A stretch of 64,000 nt of DNA from an uncultured Pelagibacteraceae bacterium (lineage in GTDB: Bacteria > Pseudomonadota > Alphaproteobacteria > Pelagibacterales > Pelagibacteraceae), in assembly GCA_902615975.1 (NCBI GenBank), contig CACMRC010000002.1, positions 62,001 to 126,000 on the forward strand, read 5' to 3'. The position numbers and the translations under genes were made by a program. The notes below the pieces were generated by a model. The model was given only the letters and a program-made list of their open reading frames with translations. It was not told the origin of the DNA and searched no databases. Position 1 is the first letter of the stretch. Every line of letters begins with the position of its first letter. This document shows positions 35,193 to 43,484 of this stretch, in pieces.

Positions 35193-36167
35193 ATGAAAAA
35201 AAGCTTTAAACTATTTTTAGCAGCTGCTTTCCTAGTAACTGAATTTTTTGTTGTGGCTCTTCCATTAATGATCACATCAGCTAAAGCTGATGGTCACCCA
35301 ATACAAGCAATTACACACGCTGGTTTTGGTGGTGGAACTGACGTTACTACTAGAATGATGTTATTAAGAGCAAGAAGAGTTCTTAAACAGGATATGCAAT
35401 TAGTAAACAAAAAAGGTGGTGGTGGAGCAGCATCTATGGACTACATGATGTCTTTACCAGCTGATGGAAATCATACTTTAACTTGGACTACAGGTCATGC
35501 TGTATCTATGGCTTTAGGTAAAACTAAAGTTAAGTTGAGCGATATGCAACCACTTGCAAGAGGTACTGATGATCCTCAATTATTTGTTGTTAATTGTAAA
35601 AACGATATCAAAGATGCTAAGAAATTTATAAGCACACAAAAATCAAAATCACTAAAATATGGAACTACTCATACTGGTGGTATTGATGATGTTAGTGCAA
35701 TCGCATTTACTAAAAAAGGTGGATTAAAAGATCCAACTATCGTTGCTTACAAAGGTGTTGCGCCAATTAAAACTAACCTGATCAAAGGAGATATTGATGT
35801 AGGTGTTTTAAACTTAGGTGAAGCATTAACTGAAATTAATGAAGGTAAACTTTGTGTTTCAGTTGTATTAGCAAACAATAGAATGGCTAAAATTGGAGAC
35901 TCTCCAACAGCAAAAGAATTAGGCATACCTGTTTCTTTATCTACTGTTAGAGGTTTTGTAACAAAAAAAGGCGCTCCAGCAGACAGAGTAAAACAATTAG
36001 AAGCTGGAATGATGAAAGCTATGAGCCACAACTATTACAAAAATTTCTTAACTGAAATTGGTCTTGATGACACTAGTGTAGTTGGTGCTGACGAGTGGGG
36101 TAAGCAAATGGAAGAAATGCTTACAGAAATGACTGCTCAGCTAAAAGCATTAGGTTACATTAACTAA
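35193..36167 (+). CDS. tctC: Tripartite tricarboxylate transporter binding protein (TctC/BUG family)
   Basis: A 324-residue exported protein with a long signal peptide (MKKSFKLFLAAAFLVTEFF..., cleavage near AKADGHP). TctC features include HAGFGGGTDVTTRMM, KKGGGGAASMDYM and GDIDVGVLNLGEALTE. It binds a carboxylate in the periplasm for the TctAB permease encoded downstream. It has the leader AAGAGGGAAATAATG also found at the Frc-type binding protein (40088). A strong hairpin follows the gene. Confidence 0.93.
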   Translation: MKKSFKLFLAAAFLVTEFFVVALPLMITSAKADGHPIQAITHAGFGGGTDVTTRMMLLRARRVLKQDMQLVNKKGGGGAASMDYMMSLPADGNHTLTWTTGHAVSMALGKTKVKLSDMQPLARGTDDPQLFVVNCKNDIKDAKKFISTQKSKSLKYGTTHTGGIDDVSAIAFTKKGGLKDPTIVAYKGVAPIKTNLIKGDIDVGVLNLGEALTEINEGKLCVSVVLANNRMAKIGDSPTAKELGIPVSLSTVRGFVTKKGAPADRVKQLEAGMMKAMSHNYYKNFLTEIGLDDTSVVGADEWGKQMEEMLTEMTAQLKALGYIN

Positions 36168-36197
36168 TCTAATTTAAAGTACATTTAAATATGAAGA

Positions 36198-36698
36198 ATG
36201 TACAAAAACAAAAAAAGGGCAAACAAAAGTTTGCCCTTTTTTTTTAGAGACGAGTTTAAAGTTTGTTTGGTAATTATTTTAGTTTCTGTAGCATTATTAA
36301 TCACTACTTTTACATTTGATATTGTCCCCCCTATTTTAAATAGAGGAATTCAACCAGCAACATTTCCAAAGGCACTTTTGATTTTAATAATAGTAATGAG
36401 TTTATTAATTTATTATTTAGCAATCAAAAATCCTTGGAAAGTTGAAAAAAAATTACCTAAATCATTTTTTTTAACACTTTTAAGTTTTTTTATTTTTGTA
36501 CTGATTTCAAAAACTTTAGATTTCTTTTTAGCAATTTCAGCTTTATCTATTTTTGTTTCCTACTATTGGGGAGAAAAAAGAATATTTTATTTATTACTTG
36601 TTGGAATTATTTTTCCAGTCTTAGTATTTATTTTTTTTGAAACAATTCTAGGTCTAAGGTTTCCACCTGGAATTATAACTAATATTTATTATAACTAG
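36198..36698 (+). CDS. tctB: Tripartite tricarboxylate transporter small membrane subunit TctB
   Basis: A 166-residue protein with four hydrophobic helices, typical for TctB. The ATG at 36198 sits just before a strong intercistronic hairpin, so the first 16 codons (MYKNKKRANKSLPFFF) are specified by the hairpin itself. A TTG at 36267 would avoid the hairpin but leaves almost no tail before the first helix. It abuts tctA with no gap. Confidence 0.85.
   Translation: MYKNKKRANKSLPFFFRDEFKVCLVIILVSVALLITTFTFDIVPPILNRGIQPATFPKALLILIIVMSLLIYYLAIKNPWKVEKKLPKSFFLTLLSFFIFVLISKTLDFFLAISALSIFVSYYWGEKRIFYLLLVGIIFPVLVFIFFETILGLRFPPGIITNIYYN
36211..36245 (+). terminator. Strong hairpin with U-tract between tctC and tctB
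   Basis: Perfect 14-base arms AAAAAAGGGCAAAC (36211-36224) and GTTTGCCCTTTTTT (36229-36242) flank a four-base loop, and the T-run continues to 36245. This is a textbook intrinsic terminator in the plus direction, yet tctB and tctA continue downstream without another obvious promoter. It probably terminates most transcripts after tctC and allows partial read-through. Confidence 0.88.
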
Positions 36699-38171
36699 AT
36701 GGAAAATTTATTATTAATGATGGCTCCTTTGTTTAGCTCAAAGCTATTGTTAGTTTTATTTTTTGGAACTTTGTTTGGTTTAATATTAGGTGTTTTACCT
36801 GGTTTAGGGCCAACAACTGGTGGAGCATTAATTTTACCTTTTACAATGACGCTCGATCCTTTATCAGCAATTGTATTGTTAACCTCGATTTATTGTGCAG
36901 GTACTTATGGAGGTGCAATCACTGCAGTTCTGATTAATACACCTGGAACCCCAGCTGCTGCAGCAACTTGTTTAGACGGGTATCCTTTAGCACAAAAAGG
37001 AGAGGCTGGTAGGGCTTTAGGAATGGCAACTGTTTCTAGTACAGTTGGGGGTATTTTTAGCGTTATTATTCTTGTCTTTTTTGCACCTATTCTGGCTCAA
37101 CTAGCTTATGAATTTGGTCAACCAGAATATTTTGCGTTAGCAATTTTTGGTTTAACGATGCTTGCATCAATAGGAGAGGGAAGTCCAATTAAGAATTTAA
37201 TCGCAGGTGCGTTTGGAATTTTAATTTCAACAGTTGGTAAAGATTTTATGACTTCAATTGATCGATTTACTTTTGGAATTAATGAATTAACTGAAGGGAT
37301 TGGTTTTATACCGGTAGTAGTTGGTTTATTTGCAATGAGCGAGATGCTAACTCAATCAACTTTAATTAACCAAGTATTTAATAGAATAGCTTTAAAAGCA
37401 ATAAAACTTCCAAGTAAAGATGATTATAAAAAAACCTGGAAAACAATTTTAAGATCCAGTGGTATAGGTTCATTTATTGGAGTGTTACCTGCTGAAGGTG
37501 GAACAGTTGCTTCTTTAATTGGATATTCAGAAGCAAAAAGGTTTTCGAAAAAACCCGAAGAATTTGGAAAAGGCTCTATAGAAGGTATTGCGGGTGCAGA
37601 AGCAGCAAATAATGCAGCAACAGGAGGCGCAATGGTTCCAACACTTGCACTTGGAATTCCTGGTAGTGCTACAACAGCTGTTATCTTAACAGGATTAATT
37701 ATACATGGTGTAAGACCTGGGCCTGATTTATTTAGAGAACAACCCGATTTTTTATATGGAATCTTTGGAGCAATGTTAATTGCTAATGTTTTATTTTTTA
37801 TATTTGGGTTCTTTGGAGCAAAAATTTTTGCAAGAATAACGTTGGTGCCAAATAAAATCTTATGGCCAATGATATTTGCAGTTTCAGTATGCGGAACTTA
37901 TTCTTTAAATCAATCCATAATAGATGTTTGGATAATGTTATTTTTTGGTGTTCTAGGTTTTTTTATGAGAAGATATGGTTTCTCAGTTGTGCCAGTTATT
38001 ATCGGATTAATTTTAGGTGAGTTAGTTGAAGGAACTCTAAGACAATCTCTGGTTATATTTGATGGTAATTGGCTGATGTTTTTCACAAGACCAATAGCTT
38101 TAACGTTCTTTATTTTGTCTTTAATTGCCTTAGCTTTTCCTTTAATAAGATCAAAAAAATTTAAAAAATAA
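36699..38171 (+). CDS. tctA: Tripartite tricarboxylate transporter large permease TctA
   Basis: A 490-residue membrane protein with about twelve helices. Typical TctA segments are GTLFGLILGVLPGLGPTTGGA, YCAGTYGGAITAVLINTPGTP, SSGIGSFIGVLPAEGGTVAS, and GAEAANNAATGGAMVPTL with LGIPGSATTAVILTGL. It forms the cation-driven translocation path for carboxylates bound by TctC. It is directly followed by an SDR (two-base gap) and a ROK kinase gene. Confidence 0.95.
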   Translation: MENLLLMMAPLFSSKLLLVLFFGTLFGLILGVLPGLGPTTGGALILPFTMTLDPLSAIVLLTSIYCAGTYGGAITAVLINTPGTPAAAATCLDGYPLAQKGEAGRALGMATVSSTVGGIFSVIILVFFAPILAQLAYEFGQPEYFALAIFGLTMLASIGEGSPIKNLIAGAFGILISTVGKDFMTSIDRFTFGINELTEGIGFIPVVVGLFAMSEMLTQSTLINQVFNRIALKAIKLPSKDDYKKTWKTILRSSGIGSFIGVLPAEGGTVASLIGYSEAKRFSKKPEEFGKGSIEGIAGAEAANNAATGGAMVPTLALGIPGSATTAVILTGLIIHGVRPGPDLFREQPDFLYGIFGAMLIANVLFFIFGFFGAKIFARITLVPNKILWPMIFAVSVCGTYSLNQSIIDVWIMLFFGVLGFFMRRYGFSVVPVIIGLILGELVEGTLRQSLVIFDGNWLMFFTRPIALTFFILSLIALAFPLIRSKKFKK

Positions 38172-38173
38172 AG

Positions 38174-38923
38174 ATGATTAAATATGATTTGAAAAATAGA
38201 GTAGCAATTGTAACAGGTGGAGCCCAAGGATTTGGTTTAGCTATCACTGAAAGATTTATTGAGTCTGGAGCTAAAGTAGTAATTTGGGATATTGACGAAG
38301 GTGAAGCCAAAAAAGCTTTAGAAAAAGTAAATTCTGAAAACTTAATTTATCAAATAGTTGATGTGAGCAACTATGAAACAATAAATTCAAAATTATCTGA
38401 AGTTGAAAAATCACATGGGAAGATTGATATCTTTATTAACAATGCGGGTGTGGCTGGAATGAACACTACAGTTGCAGAATATCCAATAGAAGAGTGGAAT
38501 AAGGTAATTAACTTAAACTTAAATGCAGTTTTTTACTGTTGCAAAGCAGTTGTTCCATTTATGGCTAAGAATGATTATGGAAGAATTGTAAATATTGCGT
38601 CTATAGCAGGTAAAGAAGGAAACCCAAATGCAAGCGCTTACAGTACATCTAAGGCAGGTGTTATAGGTTTAACAAAATCTCTAGGCAAAGAGCTTGCGCA
38701 AAAAAATATAGCCGTAAATTGTGTAACACCAGCAGCAGCAAAGACCAGGATATTTGATCAAATGACAGAAGAACATATAAATTATATGTTATCAAAAATT
38801 CCTAGAAACAAATTTGCAAAAGTTGAAGAATTAGCATCATTAGTAACTTGGTTAGCCAGCGAAGAAAATTCATTTTCAACTGCAGCAGTTTTTGATTTAA
38901 GTGGTGGAAGAGCCACATATTAG
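38174..38923 (+). CDS. Short-chain dehydrogenase/reductase (FabG-like)
   Basis: A 249-residue SDR with cofactor motif TGGAQGFGLAI, NNAG in INNAGVAGMN, catalytic Ser in NIASIAGKEG and YSTSKAG. It is shaped like 3-oxoacyl-ACP reductase, but its neighbours are tctA (two bases upstream) and a ROK kinase (two bases downstream), so a polyol, sugar or hydroxyacid dehydrogenase is more likely than a fatty-acid role. Confidence 0.87.
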   Translation: MIKYDLKNRVAIVTGGAQGFGLAITERFIESGAKVVIWDIDEGEAKKALEKVNSENLIYQIVDVSNYETINSKLSEVEKSHGKIDIFINNAGVAGMNTTVAEYPIEEWNKVINLNLNAVFYCCKAVVPFMAKNDYGRIVNIASIAGKEGNPNASAYSTSKAGVIGLTKSLGKELAQKNIAVNCVTPAAAKTRIFDQMTEEHINYMLSKIPRNKFAKVEELASLVTWLASEENSFSTAAVFDLSGGRATY

Positions 38924-38925
38924 TT

Positions 38926-39828
38926 ATGCAAGTAGGTATTGATGTTGGTGCAACCAAAATAGAGAGTGTTGTTCTTGAAGAAAATGGGAACGAAAAACAC
39001 AGATCAAGAATATCGTGTCCAAAGGAGTATACCCAAATTATAACTGCTATAAGGGATATTCATAGACAATTAGAACAAGAGTTTAAACAAGAACTTCCAA
39101 TTGGAGTTTGTCATCCAGGAGTTCATTCTCCTCAAACTGGATTGGTAAAAAATGCTCCAAATATATCTTGGTTAGAAAAAAAACCATTCCAAAGTGATCT
39201 ACGTAAAGCACTTGGAAAAGAAGTATTTTGCGAAAATGATGCAAACTGTTTTTCTTTATCAGAAGCTATAGATGGATCAGGTAAACATTACAAAATTGTT
39301 TATGGAATTATATTAGGTTCAGGAGTTGGAGGTGGTTTAGTAATAGACAAAAAAATTATTACTGGCTCGAATGGAGTAGCAGGGGAATGGGGACACAACC
39401 AAATTCCATATTTTGCGGCTAAGAAAGAAAATTTTGACTCAAGCAATGCTAGGGAAGCAGAGATTGAAAGTTTTTTATCTGGTTTAAGTTTAGCAAAAAG
39501 ATTTAAGAAACTTTACGGAAAAAATTTAAAAACAAATGAAATTTTTGAATTGAATAGAAAACATGATTTAGATGCAGAAAGATTTATAGATGATTTTAAA
39601 GTAAATTTGGCAATGTCACTTTCAAGCATCATAAATATTTTAGATCCTGATGCTTTTATATTTGGAGGAGGAGTTTCAAACGAAATTGATTTTTTACATG
39701 AAATAGACTCACTAGTTAGAAAATTTGTTATTGGAAGAGAATATGAAGGTGTATTTTTAAAACCTAGATACGGAGACGCTAGTGGTGTTAGAGGTGCTGC
39801 AAGATTAGGAAGAAGCGCGACATATTAG
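38926..39828 (+). CDS. ROK-family sugar kinase, zinc motif absent
   Basis: A 300-residue ROK protein. The ATP-binding GIDVGATKIESVVLEE, ENDANCFSLSEA and GIILGSGVGGGLV (phosphate loop) are clear, as is the substrate-binding EWGHNQIPYF. The CxCGxxGCxE zinc site that normally follows is missing: the region reads KKENFDSSNAREAEIESFLSG, keeping the Glu but no Cys. Fructose or glucose kinases near Frc-type ABC transporters have this placement, so it may phosphorylate the sugar imported by the system at 40088-43441. Confidence 0.85.
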   Translation: MQVGIDVGATKIESVVLEENGNEKHRSRISCPKEYTQIITAIRDIHRQLEQEFKQELPIGVCHPGVHSPQTGLVKNAPNISWLEKKPFQSDLRKALGKEVFCENDANCFSLSEAIDGSGKHYKIVYGIILGSGVGGGLVIDKKIITGSNGVAGEWGHNQIPYFAAKKENFDSSNAREAEIESFLSGLSLAKRFKKLYGKNLKTNEIFELNRKHDLDAERFIDDFKVNLAMSLSSIINILDPDAFIFGGGVSNEIDFLHEIDSLVRKFVIGREYEGVFLKPRYGDASGVRGAARLGRSATY

Positions 39829-39958
39829 AAAGTTCAATTCTAAATTTAATACAAAAAAAATTAAATTTTAAAAAAAAGCCTTAACAGAACAAAAATTTTA
39901 ATAAAATTAATATCAACCAAGAGTTGAATTCATATTGATTTGACCAAAATAGAATTAA

Positions 39959-39976
39959 GTATAGATATTATATATA
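39959..39976 (+). promoter_or_regulatory. Copy of shared AT-rich motif upstream of Frc-type binding protein
   Basis: GTATAGATATTATATATA differs at one position from 25697-25714. It lies about 110 bases upstream of the ATG, with TTGACC (a possible -35 box) 20 bases before it, so it may be part of a promoter or an operator over one. The remaining spacer (39829-40087) holds no recognisable gene. Confidence 0.4.
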
Positions 39977-40087
39977 AATTTTTAAAATTTTTTATTTTTT
40001 ACTTTACGAATTATGTTTGGATATGTTTATATTCCGATCTAATAATTAATATATATATATTAACTAAATTAACTTAAGAGGGAAACA

Positions 40088-40993
40088 ATGAAAAAACTTA
40101 TACTTTCGATTGCAGCTCTAGCATTATTTGCAAGTTCTGCATTCGCTGAAAGATACGTCATGGTCACTCATGGAGAAGGTAAAGATCCTTTTTGGCCAGT
40201 AGTTCAAAAAGGTGGTGAAGATGCAGCTCGAGCAATCGGTGCTGACTTTGAATATATCTACAACCCTTCTGCTGATATGGCTGATATGGCAAGCTCAATT
40301 CAAGCTGCTGCAGCTACTCAACCAGATGGTATGGTAATTTCTTTACCAGACCCAGATGCATTAGGCCCAGCTATTAAAGCTGCTGTTGCTGCTGGTGTTC
40401 CAGTAATTACAATGAACTCTGGTTTAGAGTCTTCTGCCAAGCTAGGTGCTTTAATGCACGTTGGTCAGCCTGAATTGCTTGCTGGACAAAAAGCTGGTGA
40501 AAGAGCAAAAGCTGAAGGTGCTACTAAAGCATTATGTATGATTCAAGAGGCATACAACACAGCTCTTGTAGACAGATGTGAAGGTTACGGTTCTGCTGTT
40601 CCTATGCAAATGACTGATACTACATCTGACCCTGCAACTATTCAAACTAGAGCTACTGCTGCTTTACAAGCTAACAGTGATATCAATGCGATCCTTTCAG
40701 TAGGACCACACGTATGTGAAGCTGTTGATAAAGCTTTAGTTGATCTTGGTATGACAGTACACCACTCTTGCTTTGACTTGAGTCCTGCAGTTATGGACTT
40801 AATCGGATCTGGAAGAGTTTCTTTCACTATCGATCAACAACAAAGATTACAAGGTTATATGCCAATTATCGTATTACACTTGTACAATAACAGTGCTGGA
40901 CTTCTTCCAGGAGCTAACATTCCATCAGGACCTGGCTTCGTTGATAAGTCTAACGCTTCTTCAGTTGCTGCCCTTGCAGGAATTGACAGATAG
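40088..40993 (+). CDS. Sugar ABC transporter substrate-binding protein (PBP1, RbsB/FrcB type)
   Basis: A 301-residue exported protein with signal peptide MKKLILSIAALALFASSAFA. The ribose/galactose-binding family fold is shown by VTHGEGKDPFWPVVQKG, PDGMVISLPDPDALG, GVPVITMNSG and LMHVGQPELLAGQKAGE. It provides ligand to the permease and ATPase encoded downstream. Leader AAGAGGGAAACAATG and a following terminator suggest it is made in excess. The ligand is probably a monosaccharide or cyclitol. Confidence 0.93.
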   Translation: MKKLILSIAALALFASSAFAERYVMVTHGEGKDPFWPVVQKGGEDAARAIGADFEYIYNPSADMADMASSIQAAAATQPDGMVISLPDPDALGPAIKAAVAAGVPVITMNSGLESSAKLGALMHVGQPELLAGQKAGERAKAEGATKALCMIQEAYNTALVDRCEGYGSAVPMQMTDTTSDPATIQTRATAALQANSDINAILSVGPHVCEAVDKALVDLGMTVHHSCFDLSPAVMDLIGSGRVSFTIDQQQRLQGYMPIIVLHLYNNSAGLLPGANIPSGPGFVDKSNASSVAALAGIDR

Positions 40994-41006
40994 TCAGTAA
41001 TAATTT

Positions 41007-41041
41007 AAAGGGTCGATTTCTAAATCGGCCCTTTTTTTTTT
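41007..41041 (+). terminator. Intrinsic terminator between binding-protein and permease genes
   Basis: Arms AAAGGGTCGATTT (41007-41019) and AAATCGGCCCTTT (41022-41034) pair with one G-U wobble, followed by a T-run to 41041. The permease ATG is only 26 bases further on, so partial read-through is expected. The layout matches the tctC/tctB hairpin. Confidence 0.88.
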
Positions 41042-41066
41042 ATAAATTAAAGAACCTTTTTTTTAA

Positions 41067-42662
41067 ATGAATACATCAACAACAAAAAAACCAAGACAAG
41101 AGTCAGACAGACAAGGTGAAAAAAAATGGTATTCTGCGTTAACTTCTCGTCCAGAGATTGGACCTTTTGGGGTGATGGTCTTACTTTTTTGTATGTTGGG
41201 ATACTTTTCAATTCCAGAAGGACAATTTTCTCTTAATCCTTTTTCTGGTGAAGGATTTAACGCTTTAGGAATTAGAAATAATTTTAGGGTAATTGCTCAA
41301 TTAGGAATCGTAGCACTTGCTGCTGGAATGTTAATTATTGCAGGTGAATTTGATCTTTCAGTTGGTTCAATGATCGGTTTTGCTGGCGGTTGTATGGCAA
41401 TGATACTAAAATGGGGTTTTGCTGTTGTTATTCCTTACATATCTTTTGAAGGAGGTTTCCATTTTGAGGGATTAAGGTTATTTGAAATAAAAGATGTCTC
41501 TCCACTACTAGCAATATTAATTACTTTATGCATGACTCTATCTTTTGGATGGATCCAGGGATGGATAATAGTTAAAAGTGGTATAGCATCTTTCATTGTT
41601 ACACTAGGTGGACTTTTCTTTTTAAGAGGTTTAACAGAAGTATCGTATAGAGCATTTAACAGAGCTCCTGATCAAACCGCTGGATCAACAACTGTTACAG
41701 ATTTACCAGATATTAAAAACATTATAAATGTACCAGGTCATGGAGAAATGGAAAGGGATGCGGCTAAAAATTTACCAAATGACCAACTATTAGAAATTCT
41801 TAGCACTGTACCGGCGAGCACGGTAGCAAAATTAACTGAACGACTAACATATATAAACGAAAAAGTTGCTGCTTTCAAAACTGCCTCAAATTCAGAAAAA
41901 ATGATTGCAACTTTAGAAAAATCTTTAGCTGGAGCAAAAAAATCTGGCAATGATTCAATGGTGGAAATTTTGACAAAGAAAATTGAAGCTGGAGTTAATG
42001 TTCCTGAAGTTGCAGCAAAAGCAGTTACTGATATTGATATAGCAAAAGCTTATATTGACACAATATATACTGCAAGACCAGTAGCTAACTTCTTTGGAGG
42101 CGACATTATGGAACCAATTTTTAACTGGTTGTATTTTACAGCAGATTGGAATGTAAATAACTATGGGAACATTTTTGCTAAAGGAATGTATTCTTGTTTA
42201 ATGATTTGGGCACTTATCGCTCTAATTTTTTATTTTATTTTGAGCAAAACTCAAGCAGGTAACTGGATTTATTCAACTGGTGGAAATCTTAGTGCTGCAA
42301 AGGCTAATGGTGTTCCAACAAACAAAGTTAAGATTTCATTATTTGTGAATACTGCATTCTGTGCAACTATGTTTGCAGCATGTCAAGTATTTGAAGTTAA
42401 TACTGCGGATACAGCTAAAGGTAATTTAAAAGAATTAGAAGCAATTGCTGCAGCGGTTATTGGTGGTGTAGTGCTAACTGGAGGTTTTGGTACAATAGGT
42501 GGAATTATTCTAGGTACAATTATTTTTGGAATAGCAAAAGAAGCTTTCTTTTATATTCCAGGAATTGATGGATCATTCTATAGAGTATTCCTTGGAGCTG
42601 TTCTTGTTACTGCTGCTCTCACAAATGAGAATATTAGGAAACGAATTATGGGAAATATCTAA
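41067..42662 (+). CDS. Sugar ABC transporter permease (RbsC/FrcC type) with a large insertion
   Basis: A 531-residue membrane protein; FrcC/RbsC permeases are usually 320-400. Conserved blocks are GMLIIAGEFDLSVGSM (residues about 87-102), KSGIASFIVTLGGLFFLRG (about 170-188), and the C-terminal AAVIGGVVLTGGFGTIGG. Between residues about 200 and 335 lies an extra charged, helix-rich, non-hydrophobic stretch (NLPNDQLLEILSTVPAS, KMIATLEKSLAGAKKSG) between membrane helices. A smaller extra loop is at about 120-145. The stop overlaps the ATPase start. Confidence 0.92.
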   Translation: MNTSTTKKPRQESDRQGEKKWYSALTSRPEIGPFGVMVLLFCMLGYFSIPEGQFSLNPFSGEGFNALGIRNNFRVIAQLGIVALAAGMLIIAGEFDLSVGSMIGFAGGCMAMILKWGFAVVIPYISFEGGFHFEGLRLFEIKDVSPLLAILITLCMTLSFGWIQGWIIVKSGIASFIVTLGGLFFLRGLTEVSYRAFNRAPDQTAGSTTVTDLPDIKNIINVPGHGEMERDAAKNLPNDQLLEILSTVPASTVAKLTERLTYINEKVAAFKTASNSEKMIATLEKSLAGAKKSGNDSMVEILTKKIEAGVNVPEVAAKAVTDIDIAKAYIDTIYTARPVANFFGGDIMEPIFNWLYFTADWNVNNYGNIFAKGMYSCLMIWALIALIFYFILSKTQAGNWIYSTGGNLSAAKANGVPTNKVKISLFVNTAFCATMFAACQVFEVNTADTAKGNLKELEAIAAAVIGGVVLTGGFGTIGGIILGTIIFGIAKEAFFYIPGIDGSFYRVFLGAVLVTAALTNENIRKRIMGNI

Positions 42663-43441
42663 TGGATAGAAAACCATTAATTGAACTAAAAAATGTAGTA
42701 AAAAAATTTGGATCATTTACTGCTTTAAATGGTGTTTCATTAGATGTCTATCCAGGAGAAGTTCACGCTCTTTTAGGTGATAATGGAGCTGGAAAGTCAA
42801 CTTTGATCAAAGTGTTATCTGGAGTTCATCTTATGACAAGTGGAGAAATAAAAGTTGATGGAGAAATTGTAAATTTTTCTACACCGCGTCAAGCATCTGA
42901 TGCAGGTATTGGAACAGTTTATCAAGATTTAGCACTTAATGCTCTAACATCAGTAACAAGAAATTTTTTTCTTGGACGTGAAATAAAAAAAGGACCTGGC
43001 CCATTTGGCTTAATGCAAATGGATGAGATGGATAAAATAACAACAGAAGAAATGTCTAAAATTGGAATTAACATTTCAAACCCCAACCAACCAGTTGGAA
43101 CAATGTCGGGTGGACAAAGACAAACTTTAGCTATTGCAAGGGCAATTTACTTTGGTGCAAAGATATTAATATTAGATGAACCTACATCAGCACTAGGTCA
43201 AAAACAGCAAATGGAAGTTTTAAAAACAATAAAAAAAGTTCAAAGACTTGGAAATATTGCAATTATTCTCATTACACACAATGAAATTCATGCACGCCTT
43301 ATAGCTGATCGATATACTTTTTTAAGCTTAGGAGAAGTAATTGGTTCAGGATTGTCTTCAGAACTTGGTGGTGAAGATGTAAAAAGATTAATGTCAGGCG
43401 GTGCAAAAATTGGCGATCTTGCTCAAGAATTAGAGTTATAA
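42662..43441 (+). CDS. Sugar ABC transporter ATP-binding protein, single domain (FrcA type)
   Basis: A 259-residue ATPase. Walker A GDNGAGKSTL, Q-loop VYQDLALN, signature MSGGQRQ, Walker B ILILDEPTSALG and the switch LITHN are intact. Unlike RbsA, which fuses two ATPase domains, this one is single, as in the Frc (fructose/mannose/ribose) systems of rhizobia. It overlaps the permease gene by one base and completes the importer. Confidence 0.93.
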   Translation: MDRKPLIELKNVVKKFGSFTALNGVSLDVYPGEVHALLGDNGAGKSTLIKVLSGVHLMTSGEIKVDGEIVNFSTPRQASDAGIGTVYQDLALNALTSVTRNFFLGREIKKGPGPFGLMQMDEMDKITTEEMSKIGINISNPNQPVGTMSGGQRQTLAIARAIYFGAKILILDEPTSALGQKQQMEVLKTIKKVQRLGNIAIILITHNEIHARLIADRYTFLSLGEVIGSGLSSELGGEDVKRLMSGGAKIGDLAQELEL

Positions 43442-43484
43442 TATTTTTATTTTTTTTTAGTTTTTTTTCACTTAAGATTTATCT

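Noticed and set aside
39829-40087. Possible gene in the 259-base spacer before the Frc-type binding protein
   Set aside because: No open frame with a start and ribosome-binding site of useful length; only promoter-like elements and the shared motif.
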